Shown here in pieces: positions 27,305 to 37,665 of a stretch of DNA of 64,000 nt. Source of the DNA: an uncultured Kangiella sp. (GTDB taxonomy: Bacteria; Pseudomonadota; Gammaproteobacteria; Enterobacterales; Kangiellaceae); contig CANMKR010000001.1 of NCBI GenBank assembly GCA_947498625.1, forward strand, positions 1 through 64,000, given 5' to 3'. The position numbers and the translations under genes are program-made. The notes beneath the pieces were generated by a model. It was given only the letters and a program-made list of their open reading frames with translations. It made no database searches and was not told the origin of the DNA. Within the stretch, counting starts at the first letter, position 1. Every line of letters begins with the position of its first letter.

Positions 27305-28465
27305 ATGACAATCAATACTGTTTTTACTTCTGAGTCAGTTTCAGAAGGCCATCCGGATAAAGTAGCCGATCAGATTTCTGATGCGGTGCTGGATGCAATT
27401 ATTGCACAAGATCCAAATGCTCGTGTTGCAGTAGAAACTATGGTCAAAACCGGCATGGTAGTCGTGGCTGGTGAAGTCACCACTTCTGCTTGGGTTGATA
27501 TTGAAGATATCGCTCGTCAAACGATTAAACAAATCGGCTATAACGGCTCTGATATGGGCTTTGATTGGGAGTCGTGCGCAGTATTAAATGCCATCGGCAA
27601 ACAGTCTCCGGATATCGCTCAAGGCGTTGACCGTGCAAGTGCCGAAGAGCAAGGCGCTGGTGATCAAGGCTTAATGTTCGGCTATGCATCTAATGAAACT
27701 GATGTTTTGATGCCGGCTCCAATTACTTTCTCGCATCGCTTAGTACAGCGTCAAGCTGAAGTTAGAAAAGCCGGAACTTTAGATTGGTTACGCCCAGATG
27801 CGAAAAGCCAATTATCCTTCCGCTATGAAAATGATAAGCCTATGGCAATCGATGCCGTAGTTCTATCTACTCAACATCGAGATGGAATTAAGCATAGCGA
27901 CTTACAAGAAGCCGTGATGGAAGAAATTATTAAACCCGTATTACCAGAGCAGTGGCTTGCCAAAGATACTAAGTATTTTATCAATCCAACCGGTAACTTT
28001 GTTATCGGTGGTCCAATGGGGGATTGCGGTTTAACCGGTCGTAAAATTATTGTAGATACCTATGGCGGTATGGCACGTCATGGCGGCGGTGCCTTCTCAG
28101 GTAAAGATCCTTCAAAAGTAGACCGATCTGCCGCTTATGCCGGTCGATATGTGGCCAAAAATATTGTAGCTGCTGGTTTAGCTGATCGTTGTGAGATCCA
28201 AGTTTCGTATGCGATTGGTGTTGCTGAGCCAACATCTATCAGTATTAATACTTTTGGCACTGGCAAAATCTCTGAAGAGCGTCTAATTGACTTGGTTCGT
28301 GAGCACTTTGACTTGCGTCCTGTTGGCATTTTAAAAATGCTAGATTTATTAAAACCTATTTATTTACCTACAGCTGCCTATGGTCACTTCGGCCGAACTG
28401 AAGAAACTTTCAGTTGGGAAAAAACAGATAAAGCAGAAGCTTTAAAAGTTGCTGCCGGAATTTAA
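27305..28465 (+). CDS. metK: S-adenosylmethionine synthetase
   Basis: MetK makes S-adenosylmethionine from methionine and ATP. The 386-residue length matches E. coli (384). Motifs: [20 protein letters not shown] with the catalytic His, [25 protein letters not shown] and the P-loop-like [19 protein letters not shown]. ahcY starts 28 bases downstream, linking synthesis of SAM and breakdown of its product S-adenosylhomocysteine. Confidence 0.98.
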   Translation: MTINTVFTSESVSEGHPDKVADQISDAVLDAIIAQDPNARVAVETMVKTGMVVVAGEVTTSAWVDIEDIARQTIKQIGYNGSDMGFDWESCAVLNAIGKQSPDIAQGVDRASAEEQGAGDQGLMFGYASNETDVLMPAPITFSHRLVQRQAEVRKAGTLDWLRPDAKSQLSFRYENDKPMAIDAVVLSTQHRDGIKHSDLQEAVMEEIIKPVLPEQWLAKDTKYFINPTGNFVIGGPMGDCGLTGRKIIVDTYGGMARHGGGAFSGKDPSKVDRSAAYAGRYVAKNIVAAGLADRCEIQVSYAIGVAEPTSISINTFGTGKISEERLIDLVREHFDLRPVGILKMLDLLKPIYLPTAAYGHFGRTEETFSWEKTDKAEALKVAAGI

Positions 28466-28493
28466 TTTATTCGAAATTATTAAGAGATTATTT

Positions 28494-29891
28494 ATGTCTG
28501 ATTACATCGTAAAAGATATTAACTTGGCTCCATGGGGCCACAAAGAAATTGATATTGCTAAATCTGAAATGCCTGGCTTAATGGCCATTCGTAAAGAATA
28601 CGGCGAAGAAAAGCCATTAAAGGGCGCGCGCATCGCTGGTTCATTACACATGACTATTCAAACAGCCATGTTAATTGAAACCTTAATCGAGCTTGGTGCA
28701 GAGGTTCGTTGGGTTTCTTGTAATATTTTCTCAACTCAAGATCATGCTGCAGCAGCAATTGCTGATCAAGACATTCCTGTTTTTGCTTATAAAGGCGAAA
28801 CTTTAGATGAGTATTGGGACTATACTCACCGCTTAATGACTTGGCATGATGGTGGCACTCCGAATATGATTTTAGACGATGGTGGCGACGCTACTATGTT
28901 ACTAATCATTGGTACTCGTGCTGAAAGTGATATTTCTGTGCTTGATAACCCAGGCAGTGAAGAAGAGGTCGCTCTATTCAATTCAATCAAAGCTAAACTA
29001 GCCGAAGATTCAAATTTCTATTCGCGCACATTAGCCAACATTCAAGGCGTTACTGAAGAGACGACTACTGGTGTTGCTCGCTTATATCAATTGCGCGATA
29101 AAGGCGAATTGCCCTTCCCTGCAATCAACGTTAATGACTCTGTAACTAAGTCTAAGTTTGATAACTTGTACGGTTGTCGTGAGTCTTTGGTCGATAGCAT
29201 TAAGCGTGCTACTGACGTCATGATTGCCGGTAAAGTTGCTATCGTTTGCGGATTTGGCGATGTAGGTAAAGGTTCGGCGCAATCTTTGCGCGGCTTAGGA
29301 GCTAATGTTTGGGTAACAGAAATTGATCCAATTTGTGCATTACAAGCTTCGATGGAAGGCTACCGTGTTGTTAATATTGAAGATGCCAATATTATTGAAC
29401 AAGCCGACATCTTTGTTACTGCTACTGGTAATAAAGATGTGATACGTTATGAGCATATGGAACGCATGAAGAACGAAGCGATCGTTTGTAATATCGGCCA
29501 CTTTGACAACGAAATCGATGTAGCCAGCTTGGATAAATGCGAGTGGGATAACATTAAGGATCAAGTTGATCACGTTGTCTTCCCTGACGGAAAACGCATT
29601 ATCATGTTGGCACAAGGTCGCTTGGTTAATTTAGGTTGTGCTACTGGCCATCCAAGTTTTGTTATGTCTAATTCATTTACAAACCAAGTTTTAGCACAAA
29701 TCGAATTATGGCAACACGGCGAGAAATATGACAAAGATGTTTATGTATTACCAAAACATCTGGATGAGAAAGTTGCTCGCTTACACCTAGAAAGAGTTGG
29801 GGCGCGTTTAACTACACTTTCTAACGAACAAGCCGACTATATTAACGTAAAGGTCGAAGGCCCCTATAAGCTTGATCATTATCGCTACTAA
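28494..29891 (+). CDS. ahcY: S-adenosylhomocysteine hydrolase
   Basis: AhcY cleaves S-adenosylhomocysteine to adenosine and homocysteine. The ATG at 28494 gives 465 residues; the frame is open further up into the metK end, but those starts are poor. Motifs: [39 protein letters not shown], the NAD-binding [15 protein letters not shown] and C-terminal DHYRY. It is in an operon with metK, and a strong terminator follows. metF, often next to ahcY, is absent. Confidence 0.98.
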   Translation: MSDYIVKDINLAPWGHKEIDIAKSEMPGLMAIRKEYGEEKPLKGARIAGSLHMTIQTAMLIETLIELGAEVRWVSCNIFSTQDHAAAAIADQDIPVFAYKGETLDEYWDYTHRLMTWHDGGTPNMILDDGGDATMLLIIGTRAESDISVLDNPGSEEEVALFNSIKAKLAEDSNFYSRTLANIQGVTEETTTGVARLYQLRDKGELPFPAINVNDSVTKSKFDNLYGCRESLVDSIKRATDVMIAGKVAIVCGFGDVGKGSAQSLRGLGANVWVTEIDPICALQASMEGYRVVNIEDANIIEQADIFVTATGNKDVIRYEHMERMKNEAIVCNIGHFDNEIDVASLDKCEWDNIKDQVDHVVFPDGKRIIMLAQGRLVNLGCATGHPSFVMSNSFTNQVLAQIELWQHGEKYDKDVYVLPKHLDEKVARLHLERVGARLTTLSNEQADYINVKVEGPYKLDHYRY

Positions 29892-29907
29892 GCTTTTCAT
29901 AGCTTTT

Positions 29908-29934
29908 AAAGCCAGCATTTTGCTGGCTTTTTTT
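29908..29934 (+). terminator. Intrinsic terminator of metK-ahcY
   Basis: A 9-bp perfect stem (AAAGCCAGC 29908-29916 with 29922-29930) with a 5-base loop is followed by a T-run to 29934. Confidence 0.93.
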
Positions 29935-29974
29935 ATGCTATAATTTTTTCACTTATTCATTCAGTTCCGTTTAC

Positions 29975-30727
29975 ATGCGTCTCAACCGTATTTATCAAGA
30001 TCAACCTCTGCAAGTGAATTCTATTATCGCACTCGATAAAGCTGCTAGCATCCACCTCTCGAAAGTCCTAAGGATTGCCAGCGGCACCAGAGTCGAACTC
30101 TTTAATGGTAATGGTCTTAGGTACCAAGCTGAAATCGTTTCTATTGAACGCAACCAGGTTTCTGCCAAAGTTTTAAATCAGCTTTCGGTTAAAAATGAGT
30201 CGCCCCTGACTATTCACCTTTTCCAAGCGGTATCTCGAGGTGACAAGATGGATTTGACCATCCAAAAGTCTGTGGAATTAGGCGTTAAAGAATTCACACC
30301 AATCATCAGTGAACGCTGCGGTGTTAAGCTTGATCAAAAGCGCTGGCAAAAAAAATTAGAACATTGGCAAAAGGTAATTATCAGTGCTTGCGAGCAGTCT
30401 GGGCGAGATGTTGTTCCAGTTATCAATCCTGTGCTCAATTGGAATGAGGCCATTAAAAAGATCAATAACTGTTTCTTTCTCGACCCTCATACCAGCACAA
30501 CTTTAGCCGATATTAAAAAACCGAATTTACAACAAGAAATACAATTATGGATTGGACCAGAAGGTGGTTTCAGTGCAGCAGAAGTGGCTGAAATAGAATC
30601 AAGCGGGACAACTCCCGTTTCTCTAGGGCCTCGCATTCTAAGAACAGAAACGGCTGCCTTAGCAACCGTTTCTGCGATCAATACTTTATGGGGAGATTTT
30701 GTACAAACTAATACAAAAGAAAACTAA
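29975..30727 (+). CDS. rsmE: 16S rRNA (uracil-1498-N3)-methyltransferase RsmE
   Basis: RsmE methylates U1498 of 16S rRNA. The 250-residue protein has an N-terminal PUA-like domain (1-70; MRLNRIYQDQPL) and a C-terminal SPOUT/trefoil-knot domain. The knot motifs are clear: ISACEQSGRD, LWIGPEGGFSAAEV and LGPRILRTETAALATVSAI. It is convergent with the chp operon; only 5 bases separate the stops, with no terminator visible in between. Confidence 0.96.
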   Translation: MRLNRIYQDQPLQVNSIIALDKAASIHLSKVLRIASGTRVELFNGNGLRYQAEIVSIERNQVSAKVLNQLSVKNESPLTIHLFQAVSRGDKMDLTIQKSVELGVKEFTPIISERCGVKLDQKRWQKKLEHWQKVIISACEQSGRDVVPVINPVLNWNEAIKKINNCFFLDPHTSTTLADIKKPNLQQEIQLWIGPEGGFSAAEVAEIESSGTTPVSLGPRILRTETAALATVSAINTLWGDFVQTNTKEN

Positions 30728-30732
30728 TAAAC

Positions 30733-31206
30733 TTATCGAATCTCTTTTGCCAAAATTTCCATTGCATCCATGTCCGGTATCATAGCTTTTTTACTCGCCA
30801 CTGAAACCCACGCTGCAACGCCCTGTTCACTTGGGTTTGCATCAAGCATCTCACTGTTGTTATCGTCTACAGGAATAATTCGAGGAATACCTCTTACCGT
30901 AAAGGCTAGATAAGGAATTTCTTGATTCGCATTCAAAGTATAAATAACCGCAATTCGAGCACGTCTAACATCGCCTAAATCTTGAGTTCCTTGTAGACGC
31001 TCAAGTGAAATTACAGGGACATTCATATTGCGCCAAGCAAGATTACCAATATGCCAATCAGTACCTTTTTCCGCACTTTCAAACATATCCACATTCATGA
31101 ATGGAACAATCTCTGCTACTGATTCACTGGGCATTAACAAGTTGTCTTGCTGCATCGGAATCAGAAAGCTAAATACTTCTTGTGGTGATTTTTTATTCGA
31201 AGCCAT
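30733..31206 (-). CDS. chpC: CheW-like adaptor, ChpC type
   Basis: This 157-residue protein is a single CheW-like domain (FLIPMQQDNLLMPSESVAEIVP, WHIGNLAWRNMNVPVISLE, RIAVIYTL). CheW domains couple receptors to CheA kinases. It is the last gene of the pil-chp operon, 15 bases after chpA. In Pseudomonas aeruginosa a second CheW, ChpC, lies downstream of chpA, so chpC is the likely name. chpB, which lies between them in Pseudomonas, is missing here. Confidence 0.88.
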   Translation of the reverse strand: MASNKKSPQEVFSFLIPMQQDNLLMPSESVAEIVPFMNVDMFESAEKGTDWHIGNLAWRNMNVPVISLERLQGTQDLGDVRRARIAVIYTLNANQEIPYLAFTVRGIPRIIPVDDNNSEMLDANPSEQGVAAWVSVASKKAMIPDMDAMEILAKEIR

Positions 31207-31221
31207 CTTTAATCTATCTCT

Positions 31222-34200
31222 CTATAGTTCCAACATTTTTTCGATAGTAGCCAATAAGTTCTCTTCATTATATGGCTTGCCTAAGTAATCATTTACACCA
31301 ATTTCTTCTGCACGTTGACGGTGTTTTTCACCAGTACGTGAGGTAATCATAATGATTGGAATTTGCTTTAATCGTGAATCGTGACGTATTAAACTCGCTA
31401 ACTCGAAACCATCCATACGTGGCATTTCGATATCCAGCAGCATCACATCAGGAACAATGTCATTTAACTGAGTTACTGCATCAACACCATCTTTAGCGGT
31501 GACCACTTTATATTGATTTCTTTGTAATAAGCGAGAGGTAACTTTACGTACCGTAATCGAGTCATCCACAACCATAACCGTAGGAATTTTTTCTTCTTCC
31601 ACGATTTCTTGGGTAAACTCTGAATGGTGTGCAAAATCCCACTCGTGGAAACGGTCAACCAATGTTTGCATATCCAGAATCAGTACAACGCTACCATCAC
31701 CTAAAATAGATGCTCCCGAAATACCTGGTACAGTACTTAACTGGCGACCTACTGATTTCACCACTACCTCACGCGAACCTAGTAACTCATCAACGTGTAC
31801 TGCTATAGGTTGATCTTCACCCTCGATAATAAGCACCGGTATCATTTCTTCAGTCGGCGCTAACATTTGTGAGTTTCGGTCTAAGATCTGGCCCAAATAA
31901 CGCAGCTCATACTCTTCCCCTAGATGATTAAATTTCGCAGACTTATTTTGGTAAATCTTAATAATTTCTTTAGCACTTACTCTTGCTACGGTAGTAATAT
32001 TCGACAGAGGAATTGCATAGTTTTCACCTTTTACTTTGACCATCAAGGATTGGTTAGATGATAAAGTAAATGGTAAGCGAACGGTCATGGTAGTGCCTTC
32101 GCCTTCTGTAGAGTTAATGGCTAAAGAACCACCTAACTGCAAAATCTCACTATGCACTACATCCATGCCAACACCACGACCAGAAATCTGCGTCACTTCT
32201 TCAGCGGTAGAGAAGCCGGCTTGTAGAATAAGACGATACAGTTCACGATCCGTTGGCTGATAAGACTCATCAATCATGCCTTGTGCTACAGCGCGTTTTT
32301 TAACTTTAGTTTTGTTAATACCAGCGCCATCATCCACAATCTGGATAAATACTTCATTACCACGACGTTTTAAGGATAGGTTTACAACCCCTGTTGGTGA
32401 TTTACCGGCTTTTACACGATCTTCTTTTGACTCAATACCATGGTCAATCGCGTTGCGCAGCATATGGTCAAGTGGTGCAACCATACGCTCAATAACAGTT
32501 CTATCCATCTCACCTTCAGAACTTAAATTAAGTGTTACGTCTTTATTCAGTTCTTTCGCAATTTGTTTAACCATTCGGTTCAAACGGCTCTCAATACTAT
32601 CGAAAGGAACCATTCGCGTGCGCATTAAACGATCTTGTAACTCGGTATTAATTCTAGATTGCTGAAGCAAAGCCGCTTCTGTATCACCAATTTTTGCTTG
32701 TAGCGCCTCTTGTAGCGACACCATATCACTAGCCGCTTCCAGTAATGAACGCGTTAATTCTTGTTGACGAGTATATCTATCCATTTCTAATGGATCGAAT
32801 TCATCAAAGTCCACTCCAGAAATTTCTCGGCGGTAAAGTACCTGTGCTTCTGTTTCGATTTCTAGGTTACGCAATTGTTCTTTTAAGCGGTCAACAGTTG
32901 AGCCTACCTCACTTAAGTTGAAGTTTAGATCTCCAATTTGTTGCTCTAATCGCGCTCGTAGAATCGAAGCCTCACCAGCTAAGTTAACTAAGTTATCTAA
33001 AACATCTGAACGGACACGAATAACGTCACGAGTTTCAGCTTCCTTAGTCGCCTGATCTTTAAGTTTCTGACGTTCAATTAATGAAACAATTTTTACATCA
33101 ACTTGCTCGTCTGTTACCACTTCCTGACGTCTTGCCAATTGCTCAAGCTGATCTTTAATGGTTTCAATATCGGTATCTAATTGAATTAATAATTGGCTAG
33201 CTTCTTTTGGTAACACACCATTACGAACTTCAACGATCATTTCGCTCAGTTGGTTATGCGCTTTATTTAATAAATCTTTCCAACGGGACTGACCCACTCT
33301 TGAATCTCGACTTAATAGCTTAGTCGCTAACTCTGTTTTTTCCGCTAAGTTAGCAATTGGAGACAAGGTTGATAATCGTGCACCACCTTTGATGGTGTGC
33401 ATGCTCTTAACTGCAGCATCAAGAGCATCATTTTGACGCATGTCTTTAGCCCATTGAGCCACAGATTCATCATAATTAGCTAATAATTCATTTGCTTCAG
33501 TTAAGAAAATTTCAGCAAGCTCTTGATCCCATAAAGACTCTTTAGCAACTTCTTCAAGAATTTCTTCTTCTGGCTCTTCTAATTGAGCTTGTTTTAACTC
33601 AGCAATGTGATTATTAATTTGATTGATGAAAGCTTCATCAAGCTGAATTTTCTGACCTGCTTTACGGGCATTAAACATCGCTAACAATTGATCTTCAGAT
33701 TGTTGAGCAATTGATACAGTTTCAGCTTTAGCAGTGAATAATTTATCGGCAAGACCTGTATATAAATCTTCCAAGCCGTGCGCCAAGTCACCAATCTCTG
33801 AGAAATTGGCCATTCTGGCGCTACCTTTTAAGGTGTGCAGATTTCTTTGTAGTTCAAGAATAACATTCAGATCCGTTGGGCTTTTCTCCCACGATTCTAA
33901 TAAGTCAGCATCACTGGCGAATAATTCTTCACCTTCTTCAATAAAGATCTCTAGGATTTCACTATCGACTTCGTCTAGTTCTTCTTCAGCTACTTCTTCA
34001 GCTACTTCTTCAGCGACTTCTTCAACTACTTCTTCAACTACTTCTTCAGCTACTTCTTCAGCTACTTCTTCAGCTACTTCTTCAGCGACTTCTTCAGCTA
34101 CTTCTTCAGCTACTTCTTCAGCTACTTCTTCAGCTACTTCTTCAGCTACTTCTTCAGCTACTTCTTCAGTGACTTCTTCAGTGACTTCTTCAGCTACTTC

Positions 34201-37200
34201 TTCAGTGACTTCTTCAGTGACTTCTTCAGCGACTTCTTCAGTGACTTCTTCAGTGACTTCTTCAGTGACTTCTTCAGTGACTTCTTCAGCTGCTTCTTCG
34301 CTCGCATCATCAAGTGTAAATTCAATTAAGTTTTCTGGAGCTTCTTCAGTCGCATCATCAAGCGTAAATTCAATTAAGTTTTCAGATGCTTCTCCAACTG
34401 TACCTTCTGAAGCAGTAAGTTCTTCCTCTGAAACAAACTCTTCATCACCACCTTTAAAGATATCATCGAGTGATATATCGATTTCTTCGAATTCAATAAC
34501 TCCATCAGCATCTCTAGTATCTTGCTGCGCAGTGTCAGTTCCGCTTTCTTCTGACATCACTACTGGAAGTTCTTCTGGTGCCCAATTTTTTAATTCAGAA
34601 ATTAAGGAGTCTGCAGTTGGTATCGATAAATTTGCGGCTAAACAATCAAATTGATTTTCCAATTGGTCACTGGTTTTGAGTATTAACTCATCTAACGAAG
34701 AATCGACAACAGTACTAGTTAAATTTTTCTGTAAAGCTTCACCTATAGCTTGCGTGACATCGTAAGCTTCTGGTACATCTGCAGACATCAATAAAGCATC
34801 TAATCTATCGGTTGAAGCCATTAGGTATGAAACTTGCTCACGGCGGGAATCTTCAGAAGCATCAGATAAACGAATGGCTTTCAAATCATTCAATACATCA
34901 GCTGCTACATTAAATAAATCTTTAAGTAACAGAGGATCTCTGCCCATTTCGTCTTCAGCAGTAAGCTCCTCATCAAAGCGAACTTGCAACTGCGAAACTT
35001 GATCTAAGATCGCTTCTTCATGAGCATGAATAACCGAATCATCACTTGGTTGCTCAATAATATGTTTTAATAAATCTTTAACATGAGCAACCAAACCCAT
35101 ATCATCTTTTTCAGCCATTAGCTCACGAGACTTCAACTCTTGGAAGTAACTTTCAACTGGGACTATGACATTTTTTAACGATTCAATATTAGAGATATGC
35201 GCAACCCCTTTGAGGGTATGCAACGAGCGCAATAACGTATCGCTAATATGACTTTGTGTTATTCCTTGAACTCGCTGGTTGGCAAACATTTCAAGGTTGG
35301 TAATATGGCCTTCGGCTTCTTGCTTAAAGACTTCAAGCAATTCTTCTTCTGGACTTACTGTATCATCTTCGGCTTCAACAGTTAAATCGGTAATAATTTC
35401 GCCTTTACTAATGCGATTCGCTTGGTCAATCAAGTTTTCTGGTAATTCGCACTTTTGTCCTTTAGCAAACTTTTCAATCATCGATGGCAACACATTAATT
35501 GAGTCTTCGATGGTTAATACCATTGCAGGACTGTATTCAACGCTGTTATCGATCAGTCGATTCAGCATATTTTCAATTGACCAGCCAAGCTCACCTATTT
35601 CATGTGCTTCAACCATACGACCTGAACCCTTCAGAGTATGGAAATTACGGCGAATAGTTGACAGCACTTCGGTTTGGAATTGATCTGCTTTCCAAACAGG
35701 AACCAATTCATTCAGTTCAGCTAAAACTTCTTCAGCCTCTTCGATGAATATTTCTCTAACTTCATCATCAATTAAACTGTCATCATCTTCTTCGGCCACT
35801 AACTCTATCTCAGGCAGCTCAACTGCATCTTCAAGTACAGGTGCGACTTCTTCAACATCGTTGTAGTGACTCTCTAATTTATCGACACTATCAATAGCTC
35901 GCTTCAATACTACCGGCAGCCCATGAAGTCCCGACGATAAAAGGCCTTCCAAATAATAATCGACACTACTAATGGCATCAGCAAGACTAACAATTTCTTG
36001 CTCACTTAAAACAACTTTCTTTTCCATCAAGAAGCGACTAACAAAAGTCTTTGTTTTAGATATCACATCTTTCAGCGTATCCAATTTCGAAAACTCCAGA
36101 GCCCCTTCAACTTCACTTAATAAATTTGGAACAACTTCTAGGCGCTCAACTTGATGGTCTTCTTCTAAGTAATCCGCAATATAATCTTTAACTTTTTGTA
36201 AATTTGTTCTGGACTCTTGAATTAGCTGATAACGTGCGTTTACCACTTGTAAACTGTCTTCTTCAGATGACTCGTCTTCTGATTGAGTTAACTGCTCACT
36301 ACTCATCGACATACGAGTTTTAATGTTATCATCTAATTTTAAAATCGACTCAACAACAGAAATAAGCGCATGACTTCTTTCTTCTGATTCAAGCGTAATT
36401 AACTCTTTAATAGCGCTTACTTGATCATTGACTAAATTTCTCGATTGACCAAGATTTAGCATCGCCATGGTATCTGAAATTTTTTGCAGATTTGGAATCA
36501 AAGCTTCAAGAGGCTCATCTTCAACTGACTGTGTTCTTATATATAAATCTAGCGATTCCTTAACATCATCCAAATCTTCTTGGATAATCCCTAAAGCCGC
36601 TTTGATACTATCCGTATCAGGACCACTTAGCTTTTCTGATTCTTCTTCATAATCGCCAAGTGACTCCATTAAATGAACTAAATCATAACGTCTTTGTACT
36701 TCTTTAACCGAGTCTTGATCACTTTTAAACTTGCCGATACAAAACAGTAAATTTGTCAATAAAACATCAGCTTCTGCTTTATGTTGATTTTGCTCCGTTA
36801 AATCTTTGATTCTGCGATCTATTTTTCCTGCTAGACCTTGCACAGTAACATCAGCAGGCTCACGCTGTGCGGCGATCTCGCTCAAGAAAACGTGAGCAAC
36901 CCACCACAAATTACTATAAAAAACACGTTCACCCAACTGCCACAATTTCTTGACCGCGGCGCTCATATTAATTAAATCATCGTTGGAGTGAACATCTTTG
37001 ATAAAACCTATTAAACCTTGCTGATATTCGTTACGAATAGTTTTAACTTCACGATTAATATCACCAGAAAGGTTATGAGCTTCAGAGGCTTGTAGTGGCT
37101 TAATTGAATCTAAATCTACGCTAATTAAGTTGCCAACAGCCATTAAGTCTTGACCGCGACAGCTTCGCATTTCATTAATTTGGGGCATCAAGATAATCGG

Positions 37201-37539
37201 TAGATCCGCTTTATCTTCTGCATAACGGTTTAAGTAACTTTTAAATTTTAAAATCGAAGATAAAAACACCTCGTAGGCGACACCTTTATCTTTAACTTTA
37301 TTTTCGCCAATATCTTCCGATAAAGCTTCCATTTCTTCGGCTAATATTGCTGCGCCATTAAACTCTAGCATTCTTAAAGTGCCAGCAATTTGATGCATAC
37401 AATTAGTACAGAAATGTATTTGCGTCTGATCACTTTCATCTTCTGCAAAAGCATTAATCGCAGCTTGCGCTTGTGCAAGCGTACTTTCTATTTCATCTCT
37501 GACCCAATTTAAAGCTACTTTGGTTTGACTATCTTTCAT
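31222..37539 (-). CDS. chpA: Type IV pilus chemosensory hybrid histidine kinase ChpA
   Basis: This very large CheA-like hybrid kinase (2,105 residues from the ATG at 37539; a GTG at 37545 is also possible) controls type IV pilus twitching. Four good Hpt domains carry phosphoacceptor histidines His634 (FHTLKGSGRM), His774 (LHTLKGVAHI), His1235 (LHTLKGSARM) and His1381 (MHTIKGGARL). A degenerate N-terminal one has His49 (MHQIAGTLRM). An EEVA/EEVT repeat linker spans about 1081-1187. The kinase core follows: dimerisation region near 1530-1640, HATPase with LRNAIDHGIE near 1690 and a CheW-like domain near 1835-1965. A receiver near 1985-2105 has Asp2036 (LLDIEMPRMDG). It is homologous to PilL/ChpA. 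Confidence 0.95.
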   Translation of the reverse strand: MKDSQTKVALNWVRDEIESTLAQAQAAINAFAEDESDQTQIHFCTNCMHQIAGTLRMLEFNGAAILAEEMEALSEDIGENKVKDKGVAYEVFLSSILKFKSYLNRYAEDKADLPIILMPQINEMRSCRGQDLMAVGNLISVDLDSIKPLQASEAHNLSGDINREVKTIRNEYQQGLIGFIKDVHSNDDLINMSAAVKKLWQLGERVFYSNLWWVAHVFLSEIAAQREPADVTVQGLAGKIDRRIKDLTEQNQHKAEADVLLTNLLFCIGKFKSDQDSVKEVQRRYDLVHLMESLGDYEEESEKLSGPDTDSIKAALGIIQEDLDDVKESLDLYIRTQSVEDEPLEALIPNLQKISDTMAMLNLGQSRNLVNDQVSAIKELITLESEERSHALISVVESILKLDDNIKTRMSMSSEQLTQSEDESSEEDSLQVVNARYQLIQESRTNLQKVKDYIADYLEEDHQVERLEVVPNLLSEVEGALEFSKLDTLKDVISKTKTFVSRFLMEKKVVLSEQEIVSLADAISSVDYYLEGLLSSGLHGLPVVLKRAIDSVDKLESHYNDVEEVAPVLEDAVELPEIELVAEEDDDSLIDDEVREIFIEEAEEVLAELNELVPVWKADQFQTEVLSTIRRNFHTLKGSGRMVEAHEIGELGWSIENMLNRLIDNSVEYSPAMVLTIEDSINVLPSMIEKFAKGQKCELPENLIDQANRISKGEIITDLTVEAEDDTVSPEEELLEVFKQEAEGHITNLEMFANQRVQGITQSHISDTLLRSLHTLKGVAHISNIESLKNVIVPVESYFQELKSRELMAEKDDMGLVAHVKDLLKHIIEQPSDDSVIHAHEEAILDQVSQLQVRFDEELTAEDEMGRDPLLLKDLFNVAADVLNDLKAIRLSDASEDSRREQVSYLMASTDRLDALLMSADVPEAYDVTQAIGEALQKNLTSTVVDSSLDELILKTSDQLENQFDCLAANLSIPTADSLISELKNWAPEELPVVMSEESGTDTAQQDTRDADGVIEFEEIDISLDDIFKGGDEEFVSEEELTASEGTVGEASENLIEFTLDDATEEAPENLIEFTLDDASEEAAEEVTEEVTEEVTEEVTEEVAEEVTEEVTEEVAEEVTEEVTEEVAEEVAEEVAEEVAEEVAEEVAEEVAEEVAEEVAEEVAEEVVEEVVEEVAEEVAEEVAEEELDEVDSEILEIFIEEGEELFASDADLLESWEKSPTDLNVILELQRNLHTLKGSARMANFSEIGDLAHGLEDLYTGLADKLFTAKAETVSIAQQSEDQLLAMFNARKAGQKIQLDEAFINQINNHIAELKQAQLEEPEEEILEEVAKESLWDQELAEIFLTEANELLANYDESVAQWAKDMRQNDALDAAVKSMHTIKGGARLSTLSPIANLAEKTELATKLLSRDSRVGQSRWKDLLNKAHNQLSEMIVEVRNGVLPKEASQLLIQLDTDIETIKDQLEQLARRQEVVTDEQVDVKIVSLIERQKLKDQATKEAETRDVIRVRSDVLDNLVNLAGEASILRARLEQQIGDLNFNLSEVGSTVDRLKEQLRNLEIETEAQVLYRREISGVDFDEFDPLEMDRYTRQQELTRSLLEAASDMVSLQEALQAKIGDTEAALLQQSRINTELQDRLMRTRMVPFDSIESRLNRMVKQIAKELNKDVTLNLSSEGEMDRTVIERMVAPLDHMLRNAIDHGIESKEDRVKAGKSPTGVVNLSLKRRGNEVFIQIVDDGAGINKTKVKKRAVAQGMIDESYQPTDRELYRLILQAGFSTAEEVTQISGRGVGMDVVHSEILQLGGSLAINSTEGEGTTMTVRLPFTLSSNQSLMVKVKGENYAIPLSNITTVARVSAKEIIKIYQNKSAKFNHLGEEYELRYLGQILDRNSQMLAPTEEMIPVLIIEGEDQPIAVHVDELLGSREVVVKSVGRQLSTVPGISGASILGDGSVVLILDMQTLVDRFHEWDFAHHSEFTQEIVEEEKIPTVMVVDDSITVRKVTSRLLQRNQYKVVTAKDGVDAVTQLNDIVPDVMLLDIEMPRMDGFELASLIRHDSRLKQIPIIMITSRTGEKHRQRAEEIGVNDYLGKPYNEENLLATIEKMLEL
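33981..34299 (-). repeat. 12-bp tandem repeat array in chpA (about 26 units)
   Basis: About 26 copies of a 12-bp unit (coding sense GAAGAAGTAGCT or GAAGAAGTCACT type) encode EEVA/EEVT/EEVV tetrapeptides between the second and third good Hpt domains. Variants are phased in blocks (a T-rich block, then an A-rich block, then VV), as expected from slippage. Copy number is likely to vary between strains without breaking the frame. Confidence 0.96.
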
Positions 37540-37623
37540 CTTCACACCGTTATCGCCATCTAATATTTATTGCTTATCGTTATTATTTCTTCCTTCAACA
37601 AATATCAAATGCAGTTGTAGAGT

Positions 37624-37647
37624 CACGAGAACACTAACGTTCTCGTG
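37624..37647 (-). other. Intercistronic hairpin between pilJ and chpA
   Basis: CACGAGAAC (37624-37632) and its exact complement (37639-37647) form a strong 9-bp stem with a 6-base loop in the pilJ-chpA gap. No T-run follows on the transcribed strand, so it is more likely an mRNA processing or stability element, or an attenuating structure, than a terminator. The gap sits where pilK lies in Pseudomonas. Confidence 0.6.
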
Positions 37648-37665
37648 GTTACATTAGATTTTATT

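Noticed and set aside
28466-28493. SAH riboswitch before ahcY
   Set aside because: The gap is only 28 bases and holds no pseudoknot-like pairing.
28449-28493. Upstream start for ahcY inside the end of metK
   Set aside because: It would add 15 residues not seen in AhcY proteins; the ATG at 28494 fits the family N-terminus.
33981-34299. Possible CRISPR-like array
   Set aside because: Units are contiguous 12-bp repeats with no spacers and lie in frame within chpA.
33734-34654. A long open frame on the plus strand rich in Ser, Ala and Thr opposite chpA
   Set aside because: It is the complement of the 12-bp repeat, which has no stops in several frames. Its low-complexity SSATSS product and lack of a ribosome site show it is a shadow.
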